A DNA stretch of 64,000 nt from Flavobacterium tegetincola DSM 22377. Lineage in GTDB: Bacteria; Bacteroidota; Bacteroidia; Flavobacteriales; Flavobacteriaceae. The stretch spans positions 1 through 64,000 of the forward strand of contig NZ_AUDN01000021.1 of assembly GCF_000425485.1 (NCBI RefSeq), in the 5' to 3' direction. A program made the position numbers and the translations under genes. Under the pieces are notes generated by a model, which was not told the origin of the DNA, searched no databases, and saw only the letters and a program-made list of their open reading frames with translations. Numbering within the stretch: the stretch's first letter is position 1; each line of letters opens with the position of its first letter. Shown here in pieces: positions 1 through 7,362 of this stretch.

Positions 1-246
1 TTTTAAGATATCACGTTCTAGCGTTACTTCTCGTAATTCCTTCCTCAATGCCTTAAGTTCTTGTTCCTCTGGCGAGACGTCTCGCTTCTTAGAGAAATCA
101 CCTGATTTAGCTTCATATTCACGTCTCCAACGACGCAGCATATTGCCATTCAAGCCATACTCATCACTTACTTCCTGTACTTTTCGTCCCGAATTTAATA
201 GTTCAACCAACATAACCTTAAATTCTTGTTCATAAACTTTTGCCAT
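1..246 (-). CDS. IS3-family transposase OrfA (partial, runs off left edge)
   Basis: The reverse strand reads MAKVYEQEFKVMLVELLNSG at the N terminus, then a helix-turn-helix with GLNGNMLRRWRREYEAKSGD and a Lys/Glu-rich coiled-coil start (EEQELKALRKELREVTLERD). This is the standard OrfA layout of IS3/IS150-type elements: a DNA-binding helix-turn-helix followed by a leucine-zipper-like segment. OrfB (the DDE integrase) would be made by frameshift further along the minus strand, beyond the window. The start is the ATG complementary to 244-246. The element lies with its 5' end facing the chromosome and its terminal repeat at about 268-306. Family assignment is confident. The IS subgroup and whether the copy is intact cannot be judged. 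Confidence 0.9.
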   Translation of the reverse strand, partial: MAKVYEQEFKVMLVELLNSGRKVQEVSDEYGLNGNMLRRWRREYEAKSGDFSKKRDVSPEEQELKALRKELREVTLERDILK

Positions 247-267
247 AATTCAAATATACTATTTTAT

Positions 268-306
268 GGGCTCAATAAATTCGTCTCAGCAAAGGTAGAC
301 ACTCCA
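268..306 (-). mobile_element. Terminal inverted-repeat region of the IS3-family element
   Basis: Read on the minus strand, the segment just upstream of orfA begins TGGAGTGTCTACCTTTGCTG. It has the TG-initial tip and length expected of an IS3-family left end, and lies about 20 bp from the transposase start. The outer boundary at 306 is inferred from the terminal TG. The partner repeat and the target-site duplication are outside the window. Confidence 0.6.
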
Positions 307-379
307 AAAAGCCATAAAAAAGTGGAAGAGTAAAATTAGAATAATTGAATTAGTTAACAAAGCATTATATTTATTGCGT

Positions 380-427
380 CCCGATTCAATATCGGGAAGG
401 TCGCAGGTTCGAATCCTGCCACCCCGA
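380..427 (+). other. tRNA 3'-half remnant, possible attachment-site scar
   Basis: Positions 403-419 form a perfect T arm (GCAGG, loop TTCGAAT, CCTGC). They are followed by CACCCCG-A at 420-427, matching the 3' acceptor strand and discriminator of a tRNA, most like bacterial tRNA-Pro. No D arm and no complementary CGGGGTG 5' acceptor strand exist upstream. In their place is a palindrome, CCCGA-TTCAATA-TCGGG at about 380-396, and then AT-rich DNA. It is therefore not a complete tRNA. Such 3' halves are left when an integrative element recombines into a tRNA gene, so it may mark the edge of an island extending left past the IS. The tRNA identity is an inference. Confidence 0.6.
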
Positions 428-434
428 CTAAAAG

Positions 435-464
435 ATCCTTTCTGTTTTCAGAAGGGATTTTTTA
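435..464 (+). terminator. Intrinsic terminator after the tRNA remnant
   Basis: A 10-bp stem (ATCCTTTCTG with CAGAAGGGAT, one G-U pair), a TTTT loop and a T-run. It lies 8 bp past the tRNA 3' end, as after a genuine tRNA gene, so the right flank of the fragment is probably native chromosome. Confidence 0.7.
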
Positions 465-566
465 TTTTCAAAAGAATCGTCTTGTAATAAATTTATTACA
501 TCATTTTATCAGAAAGCAGGTTTACACATTCTAAACACGTTAGTAAAGCAAAGCAAGATTACATAA

Positions 567-602
567 AAATGCCCCAAAAAACTAATTGTTGTTTGGGGCA
601 TT
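567..602 (-). terminator. Terminator of the gene at 676-1692
   Basis: AATGCCCCAAA at 569-579 pairs with TTTGGGGCATT at 592-602. On the minus strand it is followed by a T-rich tail, so it serves the minus-strand gene ending at 676. Confidence 0.75.
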
Positions 603-675
603 ATACTTTTGATTTATGCGTAATTCGATTTTTTAAATTGAAATTAGTACCGCTTTAAATTACACCAGAATTATA

Positions 676-1692
676 TTAATCGCAGAATTTAATCGTCAAC
701 GGCTCTGAAACCAGTCTTCCGTCAATAAAATACTCAAAAACCCATTGGTCATTTTTCATAAATACTGCACCGAATTTTTGATCAATTCGAGCCTCATAAT
801 AATTCGCTTGTAATGTATTGGTTATTTTTAAAATAACTTTTGGTGTTGTATCTATCAACTGATATCCATTCTCAATCGCTTGAGCATAAAGCAGCATTCC
901 ACTAAAACTATCCTCTTTTTGAATAGCCTCTTTTTTGCTTGAATCAACTTCTGCCTTAACTTCCGCAGTAATTTGCGTGGCCTTAGACTGCTCTTTAACC
1001 GGTATTTTCACAGCAGGATTTTGCGGCACTACTTTAGGCGTCGAAACAGCAACTGTAGACGTATTTTTATTTACAACTGTTGGTTTAGCAATTTCGTCAT
1101 TATTACCTTTACTAGCAGCTTTTACTGCATCTTGTAGCGCTGATGCTACTATTTTTACTTCTGTTGACGCACTAGGGTTTTGCTGCAATGTACTTATCGC
1201 TTCTAAAGCAGGTTCAACTTTAGTGATTTCCAAAGCATTGCCATTAGTAAGTATTATTTGTCTTTTGACACCTTCGTACTTATACTTCAACAGATTTGGC
1301 GACTTTAACGCACCATCTAAAGCTGCAGTAAATGCATCATGGTGGTCCTTTTCACTACTTCCACCAATTTCAGATTGATAAATTACCGAATTATTGCAAT
1401 CCGTAAACTCGATAATAAACTTAAATAAAAAGATATTACTCTTAGGAATAACGTTCGCATTTAAAATATAACAGCGGTCACTTTCTTGTACATTTGCAAG
1501 ATCAGAGTTGTACAGCACATTGAAACCATACTCTTCCAATTGGCATTTCAAAAGTCTGTTGAGTTGGTACTCATCTGGAGTGCGTTGAAAATTGTACTTC
1601 GGACTGATCGAAACGTATTCGTAATCATTCAAGGTTTGTGCAAACGACATTACAGTGCATAAGCTGCAAAGCGCTAAAATTATCTTTTTCAT
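676..1692 (-). CDS. Secreted protein of unknown function, paralog of 2098-2814
   Basis: The start is placed at the ATG giving MKKIILALCSLCTVMSFAQ, a clean signal peptide ending at Ala-Gln; the open frame continues 13 codons upstream but that would spoil the signal. The mature N-terminal domain (about residues 20-150) has the landmarks FQRTPDEYQLNRLLK, DRCYILNANV and FTDCNNSVIYQSEIG, all with counterparts in the neighbouring paralog. A Thr/Val/Lys-rich linker (about 165-260) is much longer here, and a C-terminal 70-residue domain (GYQLIDTTPKVILKI to the end) is again shared. It is presumably periplasmic or outer-membrane associated. I do not recognise a family with known function. It is expressed with its own terminator at 567-602. 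Confidence 0.8.
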   Translation of the reverse strand: MKKIILALCSLCTVMSFAQTLNDYEYVSISPKYNFQRTPDEYQLNRLLKCQLEEYGFNVLYNSDLANVQESDRCYILNANVIPKSNIFLFKFIIEFTDCNNSVIYQSEIGGSSEKDHHDAFTAALDGALKSPNLLKYKYEGVKRQIILTNGNALEITKVEPALEAISTLQQNPSASTEVKIVASALQDAVKAASKGNNDEIAKPTVVNKNTSTVAVSTPKVVPQNPAVKIPVKEQSKATQITAEVKAEVDSSKKEAIQKEDSFSGMLLYAQAIENGYQLIDTTPKVILKITNTLQANYYEARIDQKFGAVFMKNDQWVFEYFIDGRLVSEPLTIKFCD

Positions 1693-2097
1693 ACTCATTT
1701 TCATGAAATACTCATGATTTTTTTTTGGCACAATAGGCCAAGTTATAATTAATGTAGATTTTGGGGGAGGTTAATTGGCGTATACTTTTACAAAATGTTT
1801 TTACAAAACACGAATACTAATCGCGTCGAAAAATTTATTTTCTTTCAATGATGGATGCAACTTTTCTAAAACTAATTCAATAATTTATTAGAAAATAGCA
1901 CTGCTGATTCGCAATTTGTCTTACAAGCTCTAATGGAACATAGAACTAAGTAAAAGACTACAATTGGAACCGCAAATTTTGCGCAAAAGTACTCTTAAAA
2001 ACACAATTAATAGCTATTTTGTGAAGATTTTAAAATGTAATTTGACTCGCTGAACTCTAAATTTTAGGATAGATACGTATTGTAACGGATTTAGGAT
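1693..2097. other. Intergenic region, about 400 bp, no gene seen
   Basis: AT-rich spacer between the two secreted paralogs. It holds no open frame with coding character, no strong hairpin and no repeat that I can identify. It presumably carries the promoter for the 676-1692 gene on the minus strand. Confidence 0.5.
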
Positions 2098-2814
2098 TTA
2101 AAACTTAATGATCAATTGCTCTGAAATAAGTTTTTCATTCTTGTAATATTCAAAAAACCACTTACTGTCTTTTTTGAAAACCAAACCATTTCTTTCGCCT
2201 GAAGTGGCCATAAAATAGTCGGGTTGTGAAGTACGATGCATCTTCAATATTACTTTTGGACTGGAGTCAATTAACTGAAAACCATTGGGAATTGGTTGCG
2301 CAAAAAGAGTATTATCAGAAACCAGCGTTGTAACAGGAGCCACGGTGTTCACCTCACTTTGAGGTTCTTGTGTCTTTGCTTCATTTTTCTTACCAATAAA
2401 TTTATAATTTATCGCTTTAACGGATTGCAATGCATCTTGTAATGCTTCATTATACGCCTCTTTTTTTGCTTTGATTTTACTTGTTCCAATATCCGATTGA
2501 AAAATGGTCGCATTATTGCAATCTTTAAAAACGATATAAATCTTGGTAAGAAACATGGTGCTTTCGTCTATTACATTTGCGTTTAAATACAAGCATCTGT
2601 CCGTATAATTGGTATTCATCTGATCTGAAGTATAAGACGCCGTGAAGCCATAATCTTCCATACGGTATTTCAATAATGTATTGAGTCGATATTCATTTTC
2701 GTCACGCTGGAAATCAAATTTAGTTGGCACCACTACAAACTCAAATTCATTGATTTTCTGTGAAAACACCATCAACGAACATAACCCAAATACCATTAAA
2801 AATGCATGTTTCAT
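2098..2814 (-). CDS. Secreted protein of unknown function, paralog of 676-1692
   Basis: A 238-residue protein with signal peptide MKHAFLMVFGLCSLMVFSQ. The body matches the downstream paralog segment by segment: FDFQRDENEYRLNTLLK, DRCLYLNANV, FKDCNNATIFQSDIG, then GFQLIDSSPKVILK and a C terminus with WFFEYYKNEKLISEQLIIKF. The linker joining the two shared domains is short (about 30 residues against about 100). It is separated by 20 bp from the HAD gene upstream and could be the last gene of that operon. The function is unknown; the conserved Cys in the DRC and DCNN motifs of both copies suggests a disulphide. Export is confident, function is not. Confidence 0.8.
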   Translation of the reverse strand: MKHAFLMVFGLCSLMVFSQKINEFEFVVVPTKFDFQRDENEYRLNTLLKYRMEDYGFTASYTSDQMNTNYTDRCLYLNANVIDESTMFLTKIYIVFKDCNNATIFQSDIGTSKIKAKKEAYNEALQDALQSVKAINYKFIGKKNEAKTQEPQSEVNTVAPVTTLVSDNTLFAQPIPNGFQLIDSSPKVILKMHRTSQPDYFMATSGERNGLVFKKDSKWFFEYYKNEKLISEQLIIKF

Positions 2815-2834
2815 TATTCTACTTTTTATCCTTG

Positions 2835-3524
2835 TTATAGGTATGTTTTTAAATCTAACAAGTGATTGACTTGTCTTATTGTTTGATCTTCGAGAATTTG
2901 AGGGATTTCATTAAAGAGAATGGCTTCCATTCCGCAATTGATCGCGCCACAAACATCTGCGTGAATGCAGTCTCCAATCATAATACTCTGTTCTCTATTG
3001 GCATTCGCTTGACGCAAGGCAAACTCATAAATAATGGGATTTGGCTTCTTGACTCCAGCAGATTCACTGTTCGTAACTGTTTTAAAATATGGTGTCAATT
3101 TGGAATTATCCAATTTATAATTTTGCAAATCATGAAAACCATTTGTTATAATGTGCAAATTATATTTCGGCTTTAGGTACTCTAAAAGTTCAAATGTTCC
3201 CTCAAAAAGATGATTGTTATCAGGCAAGTACTGGATATATTCGTCCGCCAAAATCTCCACAGCCGATTGGTTTACTTGCACATTTAATGCCGCAAAAGTA
3301 TCAATTAATCGACCGTACCGCATTTCATCTTTCGAAATCTTATCGTCCAGAAAAAGATCCCAATATTTATAATTTATGGGAGAATAGTGTCTTATAAATT
3401 CCACCGGATCCACTGGAATGTTGTTTTTCAGTAAAATTTTCTCAAAAGTCATTGCAGAATTTTTCTCAAAATCCCACAACGTATGATCTAAATCAAAGAA
3501 AACGTCTAAAATAGGTGCTTTCAA
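2835..3524 (-). CDS. HAD hydrolase, YjjG-type nucleotidase
   Basis: A 229-residue HAD-superfamily phosphatase of the YjjG subfamily, whose members dephosphorylate (non-canonical) pyrimidine nucleoside monophosphates in the cytoplasm. All four HAD motifs are visible: I, DVFFDLDHTLWDFE; II, IITNGFHDLQ; III, the Lys in GVKKPNPIIYEFAL; IV, MIGDCIHADVCGA. The DHTLWDFE signature and the helical cap at about 20-90 are typical of YjjG proteins. It starts 1 bp after the stop of the DUF3299-like gene, so it is co-transcribed with the ABC exporter genes. A functional link to them is not obvious. The start codon follows directly from motif I. Confidence 0.88.
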   Translation of the reverse strand: MKAPILDVFFDLDHTLWDFEKNSAMTFEKILLKNNIPVDPVEFIRHYSPINYKYWDLFLDDKISKDEMRYGRLIDTFAALNVQVNQSAVEILADEYIQYLPDNNHLFEGTFELLEYLKPKYNLHIITNGFHDLQNYKLDNSKLTPYFKTVTNSESAGVKKPNPIIYEFALRQANANREQSIMIGDCIHADVCGAINCGMEAILFNEIPQILEDQTIRQVNHLLDLKTYL

Positions 3525-3525
3525 A

Positions 3526-4023
3526 TTATTTACCTTTTACAATTTCTGCATTCTCAATGTGATAAATCCAATCTTCCACATCATTTTCATTGATTCTAAA
3601 AGTACCAACTAAAGTTACATATTGATCGGTTTTTAACTTAGGAGTTGCTCCTTTAAATTTGATTCCCATAATGGTTTCTGGACCAGCATTTCCGCAGAAA
3701 AAACAAGAAGCAAAGACAAATTTACTCAATGCAAATGTGGTATTGTCAATAGGAATAATGAAACCGCTCATCGAAATTCGCTTGGACGCTTTTTGTTTCA
3801 ATAAAGGACTCACTTGAGGATACATGATTTCTCCGTATTCCTTATCTGCTTTTTTGATGAATTTAATCATTCCGAGAAGCTTCCAATTTAAAGAATCTAT
3901 AGGCGAAGCGATAAAATAGGATGCAGTTGATTCTACATTTGACATTTTTTTAAAATGAGTCTCTTTGGCAGAAGCCAAAAAAGTACACAATAAAAGAGCG
4001 GATATAAAAATTGATTTATGCAT
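3526..4023 (-). CDS. Periplasmic DUF3299-like protein of the ABC exporter operon
   Basis: A 165-residue exported protein (signal peptide MHKSIFISALLLCTFLASA). The central part has MSGFIIPIDN and a Cys motif FASCFFCGNAGPET, followed by a small beta-rich domain (KTDQYVTLVGTFRINENDVED). The pattern resembles DUF3299 proteins, which have a conserved Cys pair after a GF-(I/V)-xP segment. It overlaps the permease gene by 8 bp, implying translational coupling. The Cys pair next to a His-rich permease suggests metal handling, but no substrate can be read from the sequence. I recall similar ATPase/permease/DUF3299 sets in zinc-regulated loci of Gammaproteobacteria; that is recollection and not checked. 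Confidence 0.65.
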   Translation of the reverse strand: MHKSIFISALLLCTFLASAKETHFKKMSNVESTASYFIASPIDSLNWKLLGMIKFIKKADKEYGEIMYPQVSPLLKQKASKRISMSGFIIPIDNTTFALSKFVFASCFFCGNAGPETIMGIKFKGATPKLKTDQYVTLVGTFRINENDVEDWIYHIENAEIVKGK

Positions 4024-5260
4024 TTGCTAACGTTTTTGAAATATTAAGTCGATATGCTTTTACGGCTGGAATCACTGCCGCAATCAAACCGACAAAAATA
4101 GTGGTTAAAAATAAAATTCCTTCTTCTTTTCCGGCAAATTCAAATGGATTGAATGCCATTTTATAATTTTCTTCTGTGGAAGTGGAAATAAGATACAGTC
4201 CGAGACGACCAACAATTGTGCCTAAAATAAATCCGATGACACAAAGTAAAATACTTTCAAACAAAACTAAAATTAGTAATTGTGAACGACTTGCTCCAGA
4301 AACCCGCATTAATGCAAATTCGTATTTCCGTTCTTTCAAGGTATTGTACAATGCGATAAAAATACTAATTCCAGAAATGAGCATGATTCCATACGCTAAA
4401 TATTGGAGTGCTTCCAATCCAATTCCGAACAGCGAAAACAATCGATTGATCTCAATAGCAGGCGAAGCAGCTTGCATTTTGGTATTCTGAGCAATCAATC
4501 TCGGCCACAATATGAAACCCATTTTATTTTTTAATTTGACCAACACTGCGGTAATCTCATGGTCACTTTCATGATCGTGTGCTTCTTCATGATTGTGATC
4601 GTCGCCTTCTTCATGCTGGTGTTCTGCTGCAGCGGTCGCGTCTTCTTCATGATGGTGCATGGCCCAAACGCTTTCAATGTTTGACAAAATCAAGTTGTCA
4701 ATCACTTTTCCAGTTGGTGACGCAATTCCTTTAACGATGTAAGCATATTCGTCATGAACTTCTCCTTCTTCTGCATCTCCGTGTGACCCAAAAAATTTGT
4801 CCCCAACTTTAAAGTTCATTTTTCGCGCTACTTCGCTTCCCAATACTACTTCAAAGTTTTTAGTAAACATTGTACCCGAAACTAGGTTGGCTTCATATTT
4901 TTTTAAGTACTCCTCGGTAGTTCCCACGATTCTAAAACCGCGGTAATTATCACCAAAAGCCAATGGAATTGCTGTTTTTACAAACGGATGCTTCATCCAG
5001 ACTTGTGCTTCTTTGTAATTGATATTTCCCGTTGGCGCGTCCATTTGATAAACAGAAGAAAGAATCAGTTGCATCGGACTACCTTTGGCTCCAATAACCA
5101 AATCCACACCGTCAATGTTACTCGAAAATTGTTTTTCAAATTGTTTCTGTAACAAAATCAAGAGGGAAATAATCGCCACACTTGCTGTCAAAAGTATGAT
5201 GCTCAAAACGGTGTTGAGTGGCTTAAACCAACTGTTTTTCCAGGCAATTTTAGCTATCAT
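4016..5260 (-). CDS. FtsX/MacB-type ABC transporter permease with His-rich loop
   Basis: A 414-residue inner-membrane permease with the MacB/LolE topology: one N-terminal helix (about 17-38), a large extracytoplasmic domain (about 40-270) and three C-terminal helices (about 285-310, 330-355, 385-410) with the FtsX core ALMRVSGASRSQLLIL. Residues about 200-235 of the extracytoplasmic domain are exceptionally His/Glu/Asp-rich (ten His in about 35 residues, for example EHQHEEGDDHNHEE). This type of segment is usually seen in zinc or nickel binding proteins. The ATPase gene overlaps its start by 4 bp and the DUF3299-like gene overlaps its end by 8 bp. The three probably form one exporter or mechanotransducing complex. 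The metal connection is inference. Confidence 0.85.
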   Translation of the reverse strand: MIAKIAWKNSWFKPLNTVLSIILLTASVAIISLLILLQKQFEKQFSSNIDGVDLVIGAKGSPMQLILSSVYQMDAPTGNINYKEAQVWMKHPFVKTAIPLAFGDNYRGFRIVGTTEEYLKKYEANLVSGTMFTKNFEVVLGSEVARKMNFKVGDKFFGSHGDAEEGEVHDEYAYIVKGIASPTGKVIDNLILSNIESVWAMHHHEEDATAAAEHQHEEGDDHNHEEAHDHESDHEITAVLVKLKNKMGFILWPRLIAQNTKMQAASPAIEINRLFSLFGIGLEALQYLAYGIMLISGISIFIALYNTLKERKYEFALMRVSGASRSQLLILVLFESILLCVIGFILGTIVGRLGLYLISTSTEENYKMAFNPFEFAGKEEGILFLTTIFVGLIAAVIPAVKAYRLNISKTLANA

Positions 5261-5883
5261 AATTCAATAGTAGTTTTAAAACGTTCTTTTAATCGTTGAT
5301 CGTGCGTCACTATAATTAAAGCCGCATTGTATTTCTGTGATAAAGTAGCCAACAATTCTGCTACAATTTTTGCGTTTTCATCGTCTAAGCTGGAAGTAGG
5401 TTCGTCTGCTAAAAGGAGTTTGGGTTGGTTAATCAAAGCTCTCGCTATGGAAACGCGTTGTTGTTGCCCCACACTCAATTGACTCGGTAATTTGGATGCC
5501 GATTGCTCCAAACCCAAAAGCGACAATAATTCGATTGCTTTTTCTCTCTTTTTGGTATTATCGGTTAACCAAGAAGCTAGCTCAATATTTTCCAAAACAG
5601 TTAACGAAGCTATGAAATATGCTTTTTGCAAAATCAAACCAATATTTTGACCTCTAAAATGATCCAATTTCTTGGCGGAAAGTGTGCAAATATTGACATC
5701 ATTTATAAAAATAGCACCGGATGTTGGTTTTAAAAGACCACCAAGCAAATGCAGTAATGTCGTTTTTCCGGTTCCCGAAGCGCCCGTGATCAATGTGGCT
5801 TCTCCTGCTTTGCATTGCAAATCGGAAAACTGAAACTGTGTTTCGGAATTGTACTGAAATAAAAGTTGTTGCGTACGAATCAT
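5257..5883 (-). CDS. ABC transporter ATP-binding protein (LolD/MacB class)
   Basis: A 208-residue stand-alone ATPase. Walker A is GASGTGKTTLL (about residues 35-45), the Q-loop is IGLILQKAYF, the signature is LSVGQQQRVSIARAL, Walker B is LLLADEPTSSLD, and the switch His is in IIVTHDQRL. The Ser-Val-Gly-Gln-Gln signature and the short length are those of the LolD/MacB/FtsE class that pairs with FtsX-type permeases, as found in the next gene. It is the first gene of the minus-strand operon 5883-2098. An 83-bp gap separates it from radC. Confidence 0.93.
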   Translation of the reverse strand: MIRTQQLLFQYNSETQFQFSDLQCKAGEATLITGASGTGKTTLLHLLGGLLKPTSGAIFINDVNICTLSAKKLDHFRGQNIGLILQKAYFIASLTVLENIELASWLTDNTKKREKAIELLSLLGLEQSASKLPSQLSVGQQQRVSIARALINQPKLLLADEPTSSLDDENAKIVAELLATLSQKYNAALIIVTHDQRLKERFKTTIEL

Positions 5884-5965
5884 CGGCAGAAAACGTTAAA
5901 TTTTACAATTGGGAAAGATAGGCATCTAGAAAATTTTCGGCAACAATTTAACGTAAGTTTTATAC

Positions 5966-6655
5966 TTATAAAATTCCGTCATCGGCAAAACTTAAATATC
6001 CATTTTGAGTTACAATTAAATGATCGATTACGTTTACATCGAGCATTTTTCCAGCTTCTTTTAGCTTTCTTGTAATTTGTTTGTCGGCCTCACTTGCCTG
6101 CAAAATCCCTGAAGGATGGTTGTGACAGAGAATTAAATTCACTGCATTTTGTTCAAATGCCATTTTAAAAACAAGGCGAATATCGACCACAGTTCCCGTA
6201 ATTCCGCCTTTACTCAATTGTGATTTGTAGATGACTTTATTGGAATTATTGAGGTATAGAATCCAAAATTCTTCATGAGGCAATTCGCCAATAAATGGGT
6301 AGATGATGTCAAATGCTGCCTTGCTGGACGTTATCTTTTTGAGTTCGACTTCCTCTTCAGAACCACGGCGGCGTCCAAGCTCCATCGCTGCCATAATTGT
6401 AATGGCTTTTGCTTCGCCAATTCCTTTGAATTTAGTGAGTTGCTGCAGTGTCATTTTTCCCAATGCTTTTAAATTACTGGCTTCGCCCAAAATGCGTTTA
6501 CTTAAATCAACAGCACTTTCGTCGCGACTTCCTGAGCCAATTAAAATAGCAATGAGTTCTGCATCGCTCAAAACTTGTTTGCCTTTGAGCATTAATTTTT
6601 CACGCGGTTTATCGTCTTCGGCCCATTGTTTAATTGAAAATGAAGTCTGTTCCAT
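5966..6655 (-). CDS. radC: RadC family JAB/MPN-domain protein
   Basis: A 229-residue protein of normal RadC length. The N-terminal helix-hairpin-helix region (LSDAELIAILIGSG; LTKFKGIGEAKAI) is followed by a JAB1/MPN metalloprotease-like domain with the zinc signature LCHNHPSGILQASEAD and GxxxDHLIV. It was historically called a DNA repair protein; the real biochemical role is not settled. It is cytoplasmic. The start ATG is followed by the typical RadC segment SIKQWAEDDKPREKL, so the start is well supported. Confidence 0.95.
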   Translation of the reverse strand: MEQTSFSIKQWAEDDKPREKLMLKGKQVLSDAELIAILIGSGSRDESAVDLSKRILGEASNLKALGKMTLQQLTKFKGIGEAKAITIMAAMELGRRRGSEEEVELKKITSSKAAFDIIYPFIGELPHEEFWILYLNNSNKVIYKSQLSKGGITGTVVDIRLVFKMAFEQNAVNLILCHNHPSGILQASEADKQITRKLKEAGKMLDVNVIDHLIVTQNGYLSFADDGIL

Positions 6656-6730
6656 GGCTTTTAATTTATCTGAATAATACTAAAACTACTTTTCAAACGT
6701 TTGAACATCTGAAAATCAAGTACTAAATTA

Positions 6731-7309
6731 ATGAAATTACTCTATACTCTAGGATTATTTTTGATGATTTCTTTTCCAAATCAAGAAATAACTTTTGACC
6801 GGAAATTATCCAATGCCGCAATTACTTTAACTAAAGATAACGTTACTTATGATGGTGCATACGTTTCCATTAAATACCCAAACGGTGATGTTCCTTCAAA
6901 CAAAGGCGTTTGTACAGATGTAATTATTCGAGCGTACCGAAAGCTGGGTATTGATTTACAAAAAGAAGTGCACGAAGATATGAAAGCCAATTTCTCAAAA
7001 TATCCCAAAACCTGGGGTTTGCGAAAAACCGATACGAATATTGACCATCGACGGGTACCAAATTTAGAAACATTTTTTAGTAGAAAGGGACAAAAATTAG
7101 CAGTCACTAACAATCCATCTGATTACAAAACAGGAGAAATGGTGACTTGGATGATTGGTGGTAAAATGCCTCACATTGGGATTGTTACACATTTAAAATC
7201 GCGTGATGGGAAACGTTTTTTAATTGTGCATAATCTAGGCGGTGGCCAAGTTTTAGAGGATTGTTTATTTAGTTATGAGATTGTGGGCCACTTTAAGTTT
7301 AAAAAGTAA
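6731..7309 (+). CDS. DUF1287 family protein (NlpC/P60-like fold)
   Basis: A 192-residue protein with an N-terminal hydrophobic segment (LLYTLGLFLMISF) that could act as a signal peptide. The DUF1287 landmarks are all present: SNKGVCTDVIIRAYRKLGID with the putative catalytic Cys, DTNIDHRRVPNLETFF, the His of MPHIGIVTH, and FLIVHNLGGG near the end. DUF1287 proteins have the Cys/His arrangement of NlpC/P60-like amidohydrolases and are thought to act on the cell wall, without firm experimental proof. The gene is convergent with mpl across a shared hairpin at 7308-7340. Confidence 0.85.
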   Translation: MKLLYTLGLFLMISFPNQEITFDRKLSNAAITLTKDNVTYDGAYVSIKYPNGDVPSNKGVCTDVIIRAYRKLGIDLQKEVHEDMKANFSKYPKTWGLRKTDTNIDHRRVPNLETFFSRKGQKLAVTNNPSDYKTGEMVTWMIGGKMPHIGIVTHLKSRDGKRFLIVHNLGGGQVLEDCLFSYEIVGHFKFKK

Positions 7310-7340
7310 AAACCAACTAACTTAAAGTTAATTGGTTTTT
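7308..7340. terminator. Bidirectional terminator between DUF1287 gene and mpl
   Basis: AAAAACCAA (7308-7316) and TTGGTTTTT (7332-7340), with an inner TAACTT/AAGTTA pairing, give a long A/T-flanked hairpin usable from both sides. Confidence 0.75.
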
Positions 7341-7362
7341 AATTATTACAAAAAGAATTTTT

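Noticed and set aside
376-400. CCCGA-TTCAATA-TCGGG could be read as an anticodon arm (5-bp stem, 7-nt loop, CAA anticodon, leucine)
   Set aside because: There is no D arm and no 5' acceptor strand upstream, the variable loop would be one base too long, and tRNA-Leu needs a long variable arm. The palindrome fits a dispersed TCCCGA...TCGGGA repeat also seen at 23540-23580.
935-1378. 147-codon plus-strand frame
   Set aside because: It lies entirely inside the minus-strand secreted-protein gene 676-1692, has odd composition (Ser/Thr/Ala-rich shadow) and no homology signature.
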